DNA from: Pelagovum pacificum
Lineage (GTDB): Bacteria; Pseudomonadota; Alphaproteobacteria; Rhodobacterales; Rhodobacteraceae
Length of the DNA: 64,000 nucleotides
Assembly (NCBI RefSeq): GCF_016134045.1
Contig: NZ_CP065915.1
Location: 1,736,001 to 1,800,000, forward strand
Direction of reading: 5' to 3'
Shown one piece after another: positions 36,874-50,274 of the stretch. The translations under genes were made by a program, and so were the position numbers. Position 1 is the first letter of the stretch. Every line of letters starts with the position of its first letter. The notes beneath the pieces were generated by a model that worked only from the letters and a program-made list of their open reading frames with translations, was not told the origin of the DNA and made no database searches.

Positions 36874-37999
36874 AGATCCAGCCGCCGCCGAGCACGCGGC
36901 TGGTGCCGTTTTCATAGAACACGCAGGCCTGGCCGGGGGAGATACCTTCCTCGGCCACCAGCAGTTCGACCTCCGCCTCGGTGGCGGAAAGTGGGCGGAT
37001 CACCGCCTCGGTCGGCGGGCGCGTGGAGCGGACCTTGACCGAGACGTGATGCTCGCCCGCGTCGGCGAAGCCGCCGTTGCCGAGCCAGTTGATCTCGCGC
37101 ACCGGGACGGTCCGGGTCGCCAGCATCTCCTTCGGGCCGACGACCACGCGCCGGTTCTCGACGTCGAGGCGGACGACGTAGAGCGGTTCGTTCAGCCCGC
37201 CGATGCCGAGGCCACGGCGCTGGCCGATCGTGTAGTGGATGACGCCGCGATGCTCGCCGAGCACGCGCCCGTCGGCATGGACGATCTCGCCCGGATCCGC
37301 CGCGCCGGGACGCAGCTTCTCGATCACGCTGGCGTAATTGCCGTCCGGCACGAAGCAGATGTCCTGGCTGTCGGGCTTGTCGGCGACCGACAGGCCGTGC
37401 CGCGCGGCGAGCGCCCGCGTCTCCGCCTTGCTTCGAAGGTGGCCAAGCGGAAAGCGTAGGTAGTCGAGCTGTTCGCGCGTTGTCGAGAACAGGAAGTAGC
37501 TCTGGTCGCGGTTGGCGTCAGCGGCGGAGTGGAGCTCTGCCCCGGTCGCGCCCATCTTGCGCTGGATGTAATGGCCGGTTGCCATGCAATCTGCGTCGAG
37601 GTCCTTCGCCGTCTCGAGCAGGTCCTTGAACTTCACCCGCTCGTTGCAGCGGATGCAGGGGACGGGCGTCGCCCCGGCCAGGTAACTGTCCGCGAACTCG
37701 TCGATCACGGCGTCCTTGAAGACGTTCTCGTAGTCGAGGACGTAATGCGGAAAGCCCATTTCCTCGGCCACGCGGCGGGCGTCGTGGATGTCACGTCCCG
37801 CGCAGCAGGCACCCTTCTTGGCGAGCGCCGCGCCGTGGTCGTAGAGCTGAAGCGTCACGCCGACGACGTCGTAGCCCTCCCGGGCGAGTTCCGCCGCCAC
37901 GACGGAGGAATCGACGCCACCGGACATGGCGACGACGACGCGGGTTTCCGCAGGCGGCTTGGCGAAGCCGAGCGAGTTGAGCTGGGTATCGAGGGGCAT
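36860..37999 (-). CDS. mnmA: tRNA-specific 2-thiouridylase MnmA
   Basis: Adds sulfur to U34 of tRNA-Lys, -Glu and -Gln. 379 residues. The PP-loop SGGVDSS is at 26-32, the catalytic cysteines lie in the early [14 protein letters not shown] region and near residue 200, and the C-terminal beta-barrel ends with [10 protein letters not shown]. It is divergent from sciP across 131 bp. Confidence 0.96.
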   Translation of the reverse strand: MPLDTQLNSLGFAKPPAETRVVVAMSGGVDSSVVAAELAREGYDVVGVTLQLYDHGAALAKKGACCAGRDIHDARRVAEEMGFPHYVLDYENVFKDAVIDEFADSYLAGATPVPCIRCNERVKFKDLLETAKDLDADCMATGHYIQRKMGATGAELHSAADANRDQSYFLFSTTREQLDYLRFPLGHLRSKAETRALAARHGLSVADKPDSQDICFVPDGNYASVIEKLRPGAADPGEIVHADGRVLGEHRGVIHYTIGQRRGLGIGGLNEPLYVVRLDVENRRVVVGPKEMLATRTVPVREINWLGNGGFADAGEHHVSVKVRSTRPPTEAVIRPLSATEAEVELLVAEEGISPGQACVFYENGTSRVLGGGWIWRGY

Positions 38000-38130
38000 G
38001 GCGACTCCGGCTGAGTGCGAGCGCGCAATATAGGAAAATCCGAGCTATTCTCAACCCCTGCCTTCACTCTCGATTAAGGCCGCCACGTCAGATTGATCGT
38101 CAACAGAACGGTCAATCGCGGGTGTGAGAG

Positions 38131-38409
38131 ATGTATTTGCGAAAGGTGGACGGCCCGAGGTCCGTCAGGCTCCCGGACGGGTCCGTCATGACCCGGGCCG
38201 ACCTGCCGCCGGCCAATACCGGGCGGTGGGTCGCATCACGAAAGGCCGCCGTTGTGCGGGCCGTGTCGTTCGGCCTGATCTCGCGCGACCATGCATTGGC
38301 GACCTATTCCTTGTCGGAAGAGGAGTTCTCGGAGTGGGAAACCGCCGTCGACAAGCACGGTGAGGCCGCGCTCTGCACCACGGCCCTACAAAGGTATAGA
38401 CAACCCTAG
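38131..38409 (+). CDS. sciP: CtrA inhibitor SciP (DUF1153)
   Basis: Small helix-turn-helix protein of 92 residues. The block RWVASRKAAVVRAVSFGLIS with the following ATYSLSEEEFSEWE is the DUF1153 family, whose Caulobacter member SciP binds CtrA and blocks its activation of target promoters. GTGAGAG precedes ATG 38131. It lies directly upstream of ctrA (92 bp) on the same strand, unlike Caulobacter, where the two genes are apart. Confidence 0.92.
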   Translation: MYLRKVDGPRSVRLPDGSVMTRADLPPANTGRWVASRKAAVVRAVSFGLISRDHALATYSLSEEEFSEWETAVDKHGEAALCTTALQRYRQP

Positions 38410-38437
38410 GTTGTTCATGCAACTTCGTTCCCGTAGC

Positions 38438-38452
38438 GTAACGGGGGCTTAA
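38438..38452 (+). promoter_or_regulatory. Probable CtrA box in the ctrA promoter
   Basis: GTAA at 38438-38441 and TTAA at 38449-38452 (followed by C) with a seven-base spacer. The Caulobacter CtrA consensus is TTAA-N7-TTAAC, so there is one mismatch. It lies 50 bp upstream of the ctrA start, consistent with autoregulation. Confidence 0.55.
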
Positions 38453-38501
38453 CTTTTGCGGGTATACGGTTGCGCTGGTAGGAGAACATCGGAGAACCTT
38501 G

Positions 38502-39218
38502 ATGCGCATTCTTTTGGTTGAAGACGATCCAACGACCTCCAAGAGCATCGAGTTGATGCTGACCCACGCAAACCTGAACGTCTACGCGACCGACCTCGGG
38601 GAAGAGGGGATCGACCTCGCCAAGCTCTATGATTACGACCTGATCCTTCTCGATCTGAACCTGCCCGACATGAACGGGCTGGAGGTGCTGCGTCAGCTCC
38701 GGCTGGCCCGGATCGACACGCCAATCCTCGTGCTAACCGGCGACGATGACACGGAAAGCAAGCTGCGCAGCTTTGGCTTCGGTGCCGACGATTACCTGAC
38801 CAAACCCTTCCACCGGGAAGAGCTGGTCGCGCGCATTCACGCGATCATCCGCCGCTCCAAGGGTCATGCGCAGTCGGTGATCAAGACCGGGCGCATCCTC
38901 GTCAATCTCGATGCGAAGACGGTGGAGGCGGATGGCATTCCGGTTCATCTGACCGGCAAGGAATACCAGATGTTTGAACTTCTCAGCCTGCGGAAGGGCA
39001 CGACCCTGACGAAGGAAATGTTCCTTAACCACCTCTATGGCGGCATGGACGAACCGGAGCTCAAGATCATCGACGTTTTCATCTGCAAGTTGCGCAAGAA
39101 GCTCGCCCAGGCGACCGGCGGCGAAAACTATATCGAGACGGTCTGGGGGCGTGGTTACGTGTTGCGCGATCCCGAACCGGCCGCTCTGGATCCCGAGCGG
39201 CTGGCCATCGGTGCCTGA
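38502..39218 (+). CDS. ctrA: Cell-cycle response regulator CtrA
   Basis: OmpR-type response regulator of 238 residues. The phospho-acceptor is Asp51 in [13 protein letters not shown], with the acidic pocket VEDD at 7-10 and Lys in DDYLTKPF. The C-terminal winged helix contains [17 protein letters not shown], nearly invariant in CtrA. In Rhodobacterales CtrA controls motility, gene transfer agents and related traits rather than being essential for division. ATG 38502 has GGAG seven bases upstream; a TTG lies directly before it. Confidence 0.97.
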   Translation: MRILLVEDDPTTSKSIELMLTHANLNVYATDLGEEGIDLAKLYDYDLILLDLNLPDMNGLEVLRQLRLARIDTPILVLTGDDDTESKLRSFGFGADDYLTKPFHREELVARIHAIIRRSKGHAQSVIKTGRILVNLDAKTVEADGIPVHLTGKEYQMFELLSLRKGTTLTKEMFLNHLYGGMDEPELKIIDVFICKLRKKLAQATGGENYIETVWGRGYVLRDPEPAALDPERLAIGA

Positions 39219-44028
<4,810 letters not shown>

Positions 44029-44056
44029 CCTGTCGCGGAACATTTTGTTCACGTTT

Positions 44057-44071
44057 GTTCTCAAAAAGTTC
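44057..44071 (+). promoter_or_regulatory. SOS box upstream of a 40-residue ORF
   Basis: GTTC at 44057-44060 and GTTC at 44068-44071 with exactly seven bases between, identical in form to the lexA operator. A further GTTC ten bases upstream (44047) has the wrong spacing. The box lies 69 bp before the start of the small ORF and 29 bp after the recG stop. A consensus promoter cannot be placed with confidence; TTGCCA at 44072-44077 is one candidate -35. Confidence 0.78.
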
Positions 44072-44139
44072 TTGCCACGTTAACTTGGTTATGAGAACAA
44101 AGGAGCAACAAAGAGCAACGCAAGACAAGGAGACATCGG

Positions 44140-44262
44140 ATGGCGAAAGAGCTGAAATCTGCGATCACCCGCTCCCGGGACACGATCCTCGGCGATGCCA
44201 TCGGTGCGGTGTCCCTTGCCGTGATGCTGTTTGTTGGTCTGTCCCTGCCAGGATTGATCTGA
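44140..44262 (+). CDS. Small single-helix membrane protein, probably SOS-induced
   Basis: 40 residues, beginning MAKELKSAITRSRDTILGD and continuing with one hydrophobic helix (about residues 20-38, AIGAVSLAVMLFVGLSLPG). AAGGAG lies seven bases upstream of ATG 44140. The basic N-terminus suggests the inside stays cytoplasmic. A consensus LexA box stands upstream and a strong terminator downstream, so it is a complete single-gene unit. By size, topology and control it recalls SidA, the SOS-induced division inhibitor of Caulobacter, although I see no sequence identity. The function is unproven. Confidence 0.75.
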   Translation: MAKELKSAITRSRDTILGDAIGAVSLAVMLFVGLSLPGLI

Positions 44263-44410
44263 TCTGCCCGGCCAATCGCGCCGATCCGCCATTCGCGTCC
44301 ACGCCTGTCCCGGACGCTGACTTCGAACTGGTCTTGCCTGTTTCCGGTTCGACGGGGTTGCCTCCCCCGCTGGCGGGTTATCGGGTCCCACGCGACACGG
44401 CCTCTGCCTG

Positions 44411-44452
44411 CCGCCGCCATCCTGTCCCGGATGTGCGGCGGTTTTTCTTTTT
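44411..44452 (+). terminator. Rho-independent terminator of the SOS small gene
   Basis: CCGCCGC (44411-44417) pairs with GCGGCGG (44435-44441), with an inner ATCC/GGAT stem, followed by TTTTTCTTTTT at 44442-44452. About 150 bases of untranslated sequence separate it from the small ORF stop; no gene is visible there. Confidence 0.92.
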
Positions 44453-44474
44453 GCGACCAGCGGTATTGGGCAGC

Positions 44475-44494
44475 GATTTTTCTGACGAAAAATC
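44475..44494. repeat. AT-rich palindrome between convergent units
   Basis: GATTTTTC (44475-44482) and GAAAAATC (44487-44494) with a TGAC loop. It lies 16 bp after the chemoreceptor stop. A similar palindrome with the same TTTTC/GAAAA core occurs at 51806-51824, so it may be a short repeat family of this genome or a weak terminator for the minus-strand gene. Confidence 0.5.
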
Positions 44495-44509
44495 AGCGTC
44501 GTCCGACCG

Positions 44510-45925
44510 TCACGCGTGATAGGCGAAGCGCAGTCCGCCCCAGTGGCGACCGCGCGCGCGGATCGGAGCGGACAGATCCTTCATCAGTTTGAAGCTGCCG
44601 CCGCCCATGTCCCGCCGGTAGACCTGAAGGAGGAAGGGCTGCTGGTTCCTTCCCGCCTTCAGGCCCACGCGGTCGTCGAACAGCCGCCTGTTGCGACAGT
44701 TCGCCGTGTTCCAGACAGGATCGGACCCCTGCGGCTGCGAGAATTTCCGGTTGTGGGTCGGCAGGTAGCCATTGCGGTCGACCGCGGCGCAGAAGACGAC
44801 GCGCGGGTCGAAGCGCAGCGCCTCTTCCTGGATCGGCGGCAACACGCGATCGGTGAATGCCGTGAAGGGGGCGATCAGCTGTGGCGGATCGGTGCCGGGG
44901 ATCGGGTCGTAGCGGTGATCGAACAGCGCGGCCTCGGTAATGGCGCCGCTGTCGATGCCATCTTCGAACGCCTCGCAGACGCGGGCGGAAAAGCCGAGAA
45001 GTGCCTCGATGAAATGGCTGTCTTCCCCCGCACCGCCGATGCGGACGGCGCGTTGCACGAGCGCTTCGCTCTGATCGATAAGACCGTGCACGCGGTCGCG
45101 CGCATCGCCGACCCCGCCGGATGTTCGCTGGGCCGCCCCAGCGATCCCTTCGAAGGCCGGACGGAAGAGTTCGACCGCATCGCTTACCCGCCCGGCGGCG
45201 TCGGCCATGCCGGCGGTGGTGACGGCGCTGTCGCGGACCCGATCATCCAGTTCGGTCAGGGCCGTTTCGGTGACCGCGCTGTTCTCGATCACCGCGCGGG
45301 CGAGGGACGCGATCTCCGTCGCTTCGTTGCATAGGACGGAGATCACCTGCTCCAGCCCCGCGACGGTGCCTGTGATCGACTGTGCCGCGGCGCCGGTTTC
45401 CTGGCTGAGCTGCTTGATCGCGTCGGCGACGACGCCGAAGCCGCGACCGTCGTCGCCGGCGCGGACCGCTTCGATCTTGGCGTTGATGGCGAGGAGGTTC
45501 ACCTGCCTTGCGATGGAGGTGATCTGGTCGTTCGTCCGTGTCACCGCGTCGAGCTGCGTGACGACGGCCTGCATCCGATTGTCGACTGCGCTGACCCAGC
45601 CGGCGACCTGCTGGTTCTGGCGATCGGACGCGCGCAGAGCCTCGGCCGTGCCGGCCATCTTCAGGCGCGTTTCCTCCGACAGTCGGTTTACCCGGTCGAT
45701 GGCGACCCGCATGGCGCTATTCGCCGTCTCGATGGCCGAAGCGCTTTCGGTCACGGTGCGCAGCGCGCCCACCTGACCGCGGGCGTGGGCCTCGACATCG
45801 TCGAGGAAGCCGGCGACATCGACGATGTCGAACCCGATCTTCGAGGCGCCCGCCGCAATGGCGTCGAGGTCCGCCTTGTCAGGGACGGCAATACCGCCAT
45901 CCGGCCGAGGGGTGTGCTGGTTCAT
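44510..45925 (-). CDS. Soluble methyl-accepting chemotaxis-type protein
   Basis: 471 residues without signal peptide or membrane helix. Residues about 55-300 form the coiled-coil signalling domain with the conserved hairpin region [20 protein letters not shown] and [13 protein letters not shown]. The C-terminal 130 residues contain [16 protein letters not shown] and a segment ending GGLRFAYHA, a sensor-like module seen at the end of some alphaproteobacterial cytoplasmic receptors. It signals to the CheA/CheW system or a related kinase. No che genes are nearby. Confidence 0.88.
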   Translation of the reverse strand: MNQHTPRPDGGIAVPDKADLDAIAAGASKIGFDIVDVAGFLDDVEAHARGQVGALRTVTESASAIETANSAMRVAIDRVNRLSEETRLKMAGTAEALRASDRQNQQVAGWVSAVDNRMQAVVTQLDAVTRTNDQITSIARQVNLLAINAKIEAVRAGDDGRGFGVVADAIKQLSQETGAAAQSITGTVAGLEQVISVLCNEATEIASLARAVIENSAVTETALTELDDRVRDSAVTTAGMADAAGRVSDAVELFRPAFEGIAGAAQRTSGGVGDARDRVHGLIDQSEALVQRAVRIGGAGEDSHFIEALLGFSARVCEAFEDGIDSGAITEAALFDHRYDPIPGTDPPQLIAPFTAFTDRVLPPIQEEALRFDPRVVFCAAVDRNGYLPTHNRKFSQPQGSDPVWNTANCRNRRLFDDRVGLKAGRNQQPFLLQVYRRDMGGGSFKLMKDLSAPIRARGRHWGGLRFAYHA

Positions 45926-45983
45926 GGTCTCTCCGCTCGTCAGAGAGACTAGACTGGCGACCTTTCCATTCCGTGAACGCCGC

Positions 45984-46427
45984 TCAGGAAACCTTCACTT
46001 CGCCGAGCGCGGCGAGCGTCGCCTCGAGCGCGAGCATGATCGAAGCGTGGCGGTTCTTGTAGTCGCGGGCGGGCTCCAGCACTTCGAGCCCGTCGAACGG
46101 GGCGGAGGGGGGCGGGCCGCCCTCCTTGAGCATCGCGAGCATTTCGTCCCGGGCCCGGCGGATCTCCTCCTCGGTCCGGCCGACGACGTTCGCGCCGACA
46201 ACGGCGGCTGCCGCTTGGCCGAGGGCGCAGGCCTTCACATCCTGCGCGTAGTCGGTGATCACGCCATCCTCGACCTTCAGATCGACCGTGATGGTGGAGC
46301 CGCACAGCGGCGAGCGCTTTCGGACCGACGCGTCAGGCGCCTCCAGCCGGCCGGTGCGCGGCATGTCGGCGGCAAGCGCGAGGATCTTGCCCGAGTAGAG
46401 CTTGATCATGTCGGTATCGTCGCTCAT
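45984..46427 (-). CDS. NifU/SufU-like iron-sulfur scaffold protein
   Basis: 147 residues with the NifU_N fold. Two of the three cluster ligands of IscU/SufU are present, Cys42 in SPLCGSTI and Cys67 in [10 protein letters not shown]. The third position, where the family has RxxC, reads NRHASIML with Ser or His in place of Cys. It may bind the cluster with another ligand or act as a carrier. The start is ATG 46427 with AGGAG upstream. It lies between the chemoreceptor and hisI (divergent). Confidence 0.85.
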   Translation of the reverse strand: MSDDTDMIKLYSGKILALAADMPRTGRLEAPDASVRKRSPLCGSTITVDLKVEDGVITDYAQDVKACALGQAAAAVVGANVVGRTEEEIRRARDEMLAMLKEGGPPPSAPFDGLEVLEPARDYKNRHASIMLALEATLAALGEVKVS

Positions 46428-46496
46428 GTCGTGGACTCCTGTTGGCGTGACCCCGTAGATAGGCCCGATGCGGCCCGGTGCAAAGGAAATCGACCC

Positions 46497-46853
46497 ATGT
46501 CCTTCGATCCCTCGACGCTTCGTTACAACGAGGCCGGACTGATCCCCGCGATCGCGCAGGAGGCCGAGACCGGCGAGGTCCTCATGATGGCCTGGATGAA
46601 CGCCGCCTCGATCGAGCGCACGCTGGAGGAGGGCCGCGTCGTTTACTGGTCGCGCTCGAGGGGCGAATTCTGGCGCAAAGGCGACACCTCTGGTCACGTG
46701 CAGGAGCTGGTCGAACTGCGCTTCGATTGCGATGCGGACTGCCTGTTGCTCCAGGTGCGACAGGTCGGCGCGGCCTGTCACACGGGCCGCCGGAACTGCT
46801 TCTACCGCGCGGTGCGGGACGGGGACGTGGTCGAGATCGCCGCGCCGCTCTAG
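46497..46853 (+). CDS. hisI: Phosphoribosyl-AMP cyclohydrolase HisI
   Basis: Third step of histidine synthesis, opening the purine ring of phosphoribosyl-AMP. 118 residues, a monofunctional HisI. The metal sites DCDADC and ACHTGRRNC are visible, as is [14 protein letters not shown]. It is a lone his gene here. The stop overlaps the convergent ThiE-like gene by four bases. Confidence 0.97.
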   Translation: MSFDPSTLRYNEAGLIPAIAQEAETGEVLMMAWMNAASIERTLEEGRVVYWSRSRGEFWRKGDTSGHVQELVELRFDCDADCLLLQVRQVGAACHTGRRNCFYRAVRDGDVVEIAAPL

Positions 46854-47476
46854 CGGGAGGCGGCGACCAGCGCATCAAGGGTTTTGACCGGGTCCTCGGT
46901 GCTCCAGATCTCGTCGCCGAGGCCGAGGAAGTCGGCAAAGGGCGCGAGCGTGCGGATCAGTCCCTCATCGAGCGCGCCTTCTGCGACGACGGGCACCTCG
47001 ATCATCTGGGACCACCACTCGAAAAGCTCCCTCTCCGCCAGCCTGCCGTCGCCGAGCGCGGTCGCCCCGACGGGGCCGAAGGAGACATAATCCGCGCCGA
47101 GTTCGCCCGCGGTCATGCCGTCGTGCCGGGAGGTGCCGCAGAAGGCCCCGACGATCGCATCGTCGCCGAGCGCCTTGCGCATCGACTTCACCGAGCGGGC
47201 GGAATCCATCAGGTGGATGCCATCGAGGCCGAGCCGTTCGGCCAGCAGCGCATGCGTGTCGATGACGAGCGCGACGTCCCGGGCGTGACAGACTTCGCGC
47301 AGTGCATCGGCGGCGCGGGAGATACGGTCCTCGTCCCGGGTGGCGAGGGCCAGCCGCACGCAGGCCACCGGCGTGGCGTCGAGGCAGGCGGCAAGCCTGT
47401 CGGGATAGCTCGAGAGTTCGAATTCCGGCGGGGAAATCAGGTAGATCTGCGGCTGGTCCGGCGTGTCGTCGGTCAT
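46850..47476 (-). CDS. ThiE/TenI-like thiamine phosphate synthase family protein
   Basis: TIM-barrel protein of 208 residues resembling thiamine phosphate synthase: [11 protein letters not shown] aligns with the GxHLGQ strand and [11 protein letters not shown] with the phosphate-binding GADYIGFGP segment. The pyrophosphate-binding residues are less clear than in a true ThiE, and no other thiamine gene is adjacent. It may be a diverged paralogue. GGGAAG precedes ATG 47476. Confidence 0.8.
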   Translation of the reverse strand: MTDDTPDQPQIYLISPPEFELSSYPDRLAACLDATPVACVRLALATRDEDRISRAADALREVCHARDVALVIDTHALLAERLGLDGIHLMDSARSVKSMRKALGDDAIVGAFCGTSRHDGMTAGELGADYVSFGPVGATALGDGRLAERELFEWWSQMIEVPVVAEGALDEGLIRTLAPFADFLGLGDEIWSTEDPVKTLDALVAASR

Positions 47477-47542
47477 GGTCTTCCCGGCGGGCTGTCTGAA
47501 GTCGCGCCCTCCTAGCAGGGAACGTCGGGGCAGGGAAGCGGG

Positions 47543-47872
47543 CTACTTCGGCGGCAGCGTGGCGAGGTTGGCGCGTACCAGCGCCATCAGCCGGCCCCGC
47601 CGGTCGTCGTCGGCGATACAGTCGAGGTCGGCGCGCACGAAACCGCCCATGCGGCGCCCCGCGTGGATCATCGGGATGACGCCGTCGATCGCGGCCGCTT
47701 CGTCCTCGTGCTGCTTGCCGACCCGGAACATACCGCGCTCTGCGGTGATGCCGCAGGCCATGTTGCCGTCGACCATGAAGCACAGGCCGCCGAACATCCG
47801 CTTCTCCGTGAGGCCGGGCAGGTCGGCGAGGTCCTCGCGCAGCGTTTCGGCAGAGCCTTCGTCATGGGCCAT
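47543..47872 (-). CDS. TfoX/Sxy N-terminal domain protein
   Basis: 109 residues with the TfoX_N fold: RMFGGLCFMVDGNMACGI and MGGFVRADLD are the family signature. It lacks the TfoX_C domain, so it is not a full Sxy competence regulator, and its role is unknown. AAGGAGG five bases upstream supports ATG 47872; a longer frame to 47923 has no such site. It is divergent from trmJ. Confidence 0.88.
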   Translation of the reverse strand: MAHDEGSAETLREDLADLPGLTEKRMFGGLCFMVDGNMACGITAERGMFRVGKQHEDEAAAIDGVIPMIHAGRRMGGFVRADLDCIADDDRRGRLMALVRANLATLPPK

Positions 47873-47957
47873 GCGGGCCTCCTTCGCGGGCGGCGGCTTG
47901 TCTTGCCGGCGATTGTGCGCCACCTAGCCGGAATTCGCCATGCTGGAGTGAGTTTCG

Positions 47958-48701
47958 ATGCCGACCGATACGCCGCAACCCGCCTTCGTCCTGCTGCGCC
48001 CGCAGATGGGCGAGAACATTGGTGCGGCGGCGCGGGGGATGTGGAACTTCGGGCTCGACCGGATGCGGATCACGGCGCCACGCGACGGCTGGCCGAACCA
48101 GAAGGCGGTCGCGATGGCGAGTGGTGCGGGTCGGCTGTTGGACGAGGCGCAGATGTATGGCTCGACGGCGGAGGCGGTGGCGGATTGCCACTATGTCTAC
48201 GCCACGACGGCGCGTCCGCGCGAGTTGACCAAGCCGGTGCTGACGCCCGAGGCCGCGCTTGCCGACGCCGCGACCCGGATCGGGCGGGGCGAGAAAGTCG
48301 CCGTGATGTTCGGCCCCGAGCGGGCGGGCATGGAGAACGAGGACATCGCGCAGGCCTCGGCGATCATCTCGGTCCCGGTGAACCCGGAGTTCCCGTCGCT
48401 CAACCTCGCCCAATGCGTGCTGCTCTGCGCGTACGAGTGGCGGCGGGCCGTGACGGACACGCCGGCGGAGCGGCTGGAAGGGCAGCGCACGGAACTGGCC
48501 GAGCGGGTCGAGGTCGAAAAGCTCGGCGATCACTACGAGGAGCGGCTCGAGGAGGCGGGGTTCTTCTATCCCGAAGCGAAGGGCGGCGCGATGCGGCTGA
48601 ACCTGCGCAACCTCTGGTCACGGATGCCGCTGACCCGCGCGGATGTGCAGATGCTGCACGGGATCATGCGCCAGATGGTGCGCTGGAAGGACCGGGACTG
48701 A
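47958..48701 (+). CDS. trmJ: tRNA 2'-O-methyltransferase TrmJ
   Basis: SPOUT-family methyltransferase of 247 residues acting on position 32 of tRNAs. The N-terminus RPQMGENIGAAARGMWNFG and the knot region VMFGPERAGMENEDI with PVNPEFPSLNLAQCVLLCAYE fit the TrmJ group. A C-terminal helical tail follows. It is followed by the intergenic repeat copy C. Confidence 0.93.
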   Translation: MPTDTPQPAFVLLRPQMGENIGAAARGMWNFGLDRMRITAPRDGWPNQKAVAMASGAGRLLDEAQMYGSTAEAVADCHYVYATTARPRELTKPVLTPEAALADAATRIGRGEKVAVMFGPERAGMENEDIAQASAIISVPVNPEFPSLNLAQCVLLCAYEWRRAVTDTPAERLEGQRTELAERVEVEKLGDHYEERLEEAGFFYPEAKGGAMRLNLRNLWSRMPLTRADVQMLHGIMRQMVRWKDRD

Positions 48702-48723
48702 CTCCTCGTCTCCCGGCTGGTTT

Positions 48724-48850
48724 GATCCGGCGGAGCACCTGCGGTGCACATTGGGAGCCCTCCCTCCGGTCGGGCGGAGCGAGGGGGCTGTCTGCCCCCT
48801 CTGGGCCTGCGGCCCATTCACCCCCGAGAGGTACTTGTGGCCAGATGACA
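48724..48850 (+). repeat. Dispersed intergenic hairpin repeat, copy C
   Basis: Third copy of the element at 21010 and 30937. GCACC-TGC-GGTGC at 48735-48747, GGGGGC-TGTCT-GCCCCC, TGGGCC-TGC-GGCCCA at 48802-48816, then the CACCCCCGAGAG end and CAGATGA. It lies 23 bp after the trmJ stop. The remaining 245 bp to ctaA contain a TCCGGA-CAA-TCCGGA symmetric repeat and no recognisable gene. Confidence 0.88.
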
Positions 48851-49095
48851 GGGAGAGGTTGCGTTAAGGACAATGCGCGCACTCTCTCTAATGGCCGCAG
48901 AGACCTCGCGCCGGAGGCTCCGAAGGACGACGCGGGGCCTTCCATCCGGACAATCCGGACCAGCGCATCCCCCTCTGGCCCGCGACAGATGTCCTGCCGG
49001 GGCCAGCGGCAGGCAAGCTGACGCAGGCGCGGCGGGTCGCCTTGTTTCCCGGCGCGGTGCGGCCTAGCTTGCCGCCGAAACGAACAGGACGTCCC

Positions 49096-50271
49096 ATGGC
49101 CCAGAAACCCAAGTCCCGAACGAACCGGGCGATCTTCGAGGAAGTCGGAACCGGCGAGCGGCAGGTGGCTGCGGCGACCGGCAGCATCGACAAGGGCGGG
49201 CAGGGCGCGCGCGGCGCGGTCCGGCTCTGGCTGATGCTGATCTTCGCGCTTGTCGCCGCGATGATCCTCGTCGGTGGGCTGACGCGGCTGACGGACAGCG
49301 GACTGTCGATCACCGAATGGGCGCCCGTCTCGGGTGCGCTGCCGCCGATGTCGGAGGCCGACTGGCAGGCGGAGTTCGAGCGCTACCAGCAGATCCCGCA
49401 GTTCACGGAGCTGAATTCCGACATGGACCTTGCCGGGTTCAAGTCGATCTACTGGTGGGAATGGGGTCACCGACAGCTTGGCCGGGTCATCGGACTTGTC
49501 TGGGCGATCGGTTTCTTCGGGTTTCTCGCGACCCGCACCATGCCGCGCGGCTGGTCGGGGCGACTGCTCGGTCTTGGCGCCCTCGGTGGGGTGCAGGGGG
49601 CGATCGGCTGGTGGATGGTGCATTCCGGTCTGCAGGAGGGGATGCTGTCGGTCGCGTCCTACCGGCTGGCGATCCACCTCGGCCTCGCCTTCGTGATCTT
49701 CGGCTTCATCACGTGGTACGTGATGCGGCTGTCGCGGCGGGAGGCCGACCTGCTGCAGGCCCGGCGCAGCGGACAGGCGAAGCTGTTCTCGATGTCCACC
49801 GGGCTGATGCATTTCGCGTTCCTGCAGATCCTGCTCGGCGCGCTGGTCGCCGGGATCGACGCGGGCCGCGACTTTCCGAGCTGGCCGTTGATGGCGGGAC
49901 AGATCATTCCACCCGATCCGTTCTACGTCCCCGACGGCGCGGGCGGCAGTCTGCCGGCATGGCGGGCATTCTTCGAGAACGCGGGACTGGTGCAGTTCAT
50001 CCACCGCACCTCGGGCTACCTGCTGTTCATCTTCGGCGTCATCGTCTGGCTGCGCGGGCGCCGCTCGCCGATGGCGCGGACGCGGTTCGCCTTCAATGCC
50101 GTGTTCAGCGCGCTGCTTCTGCAGATCGTGATCGGCATCGTCACCGTGCTCTATGCCGCGCCGCTGCCGCTCGGCATCCTGCACCAGGGCATGGCCGTGC
50201 TGCTTTGGGTCCTGATCCTGCGCGCGCGCTTCCTTGCTCGCTATCCCCATGTCCAATCGGTGAGAGACTGA
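49096..50271 (+). CDS. ctaA: Heme A synthase CtaA/Cox15 (type 2)
   Basis: Converts heme O to heme A for aa3-type oxidase. 391 residues with eight membrane helices. GGLTRLTDSGLSITEW, the His-containing WWEWGHRQLGR and the later FIHRTSGYLLF carry the heme-ligand histidines. The length matches the long alphaproteobacterial type. ATG 49096 has AGGA upstream; an in-frame ATG at 49042 is less likely. The M32 gene follows by three bases. Confidence 0.94.
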   Translation: MAQKPKSRTNRAIFEEVGTGERQVAAATGSIDKGGQGARGAVRLWLMLIFALVAAMILVGGLTRLTDSGLSITEWAPVSGALPPMSEADWQAEFERYQQIPQFTELNSDMDLAGFKSIYWWEWGHRQLGRVIGLVWAIGFFGFLATRTMPRGWSGRLLGLGALGGVQGAIGWWMVHSGLQEGMLSVASYRLAIHLGLAFVIFGFITWYVMRLSRREADLLQARRSGQAKLFSMSTGLMHFAFLQILLGALVAGIDAGRDFPSWPLMAGQIIPPDPFYVPDGAGGSLPAWRAFFENAGLVQFIHRTSGYLLFIFGVIVWLRGRRSPMARTRFAFNAVFSALLLQIVIGIVTVLYAAPLPLGILHQGMAVLLWVLILRARFLARYPHVQSVRD

Positions 50272-50274
50272 CCT

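Noticed and set aside
38483..38496. GAAC-N6-GAAC just before ctrA, resembling a LexA box
   Set aside because: The spacer is six, not seven, and one GAAC overlaps the Shine-Dalgarno region.
44047..44060. Second GTTC pair upstream of the small SOS gene
   Set aside because: The spacing between this GTTC and the next is six bases; only the 44057-44071 pair fits.
44079..44092. GTTAACTTGGTTAT as a CtrA site
   Set aside because: Only one TTAA half is present; the second half does not match.
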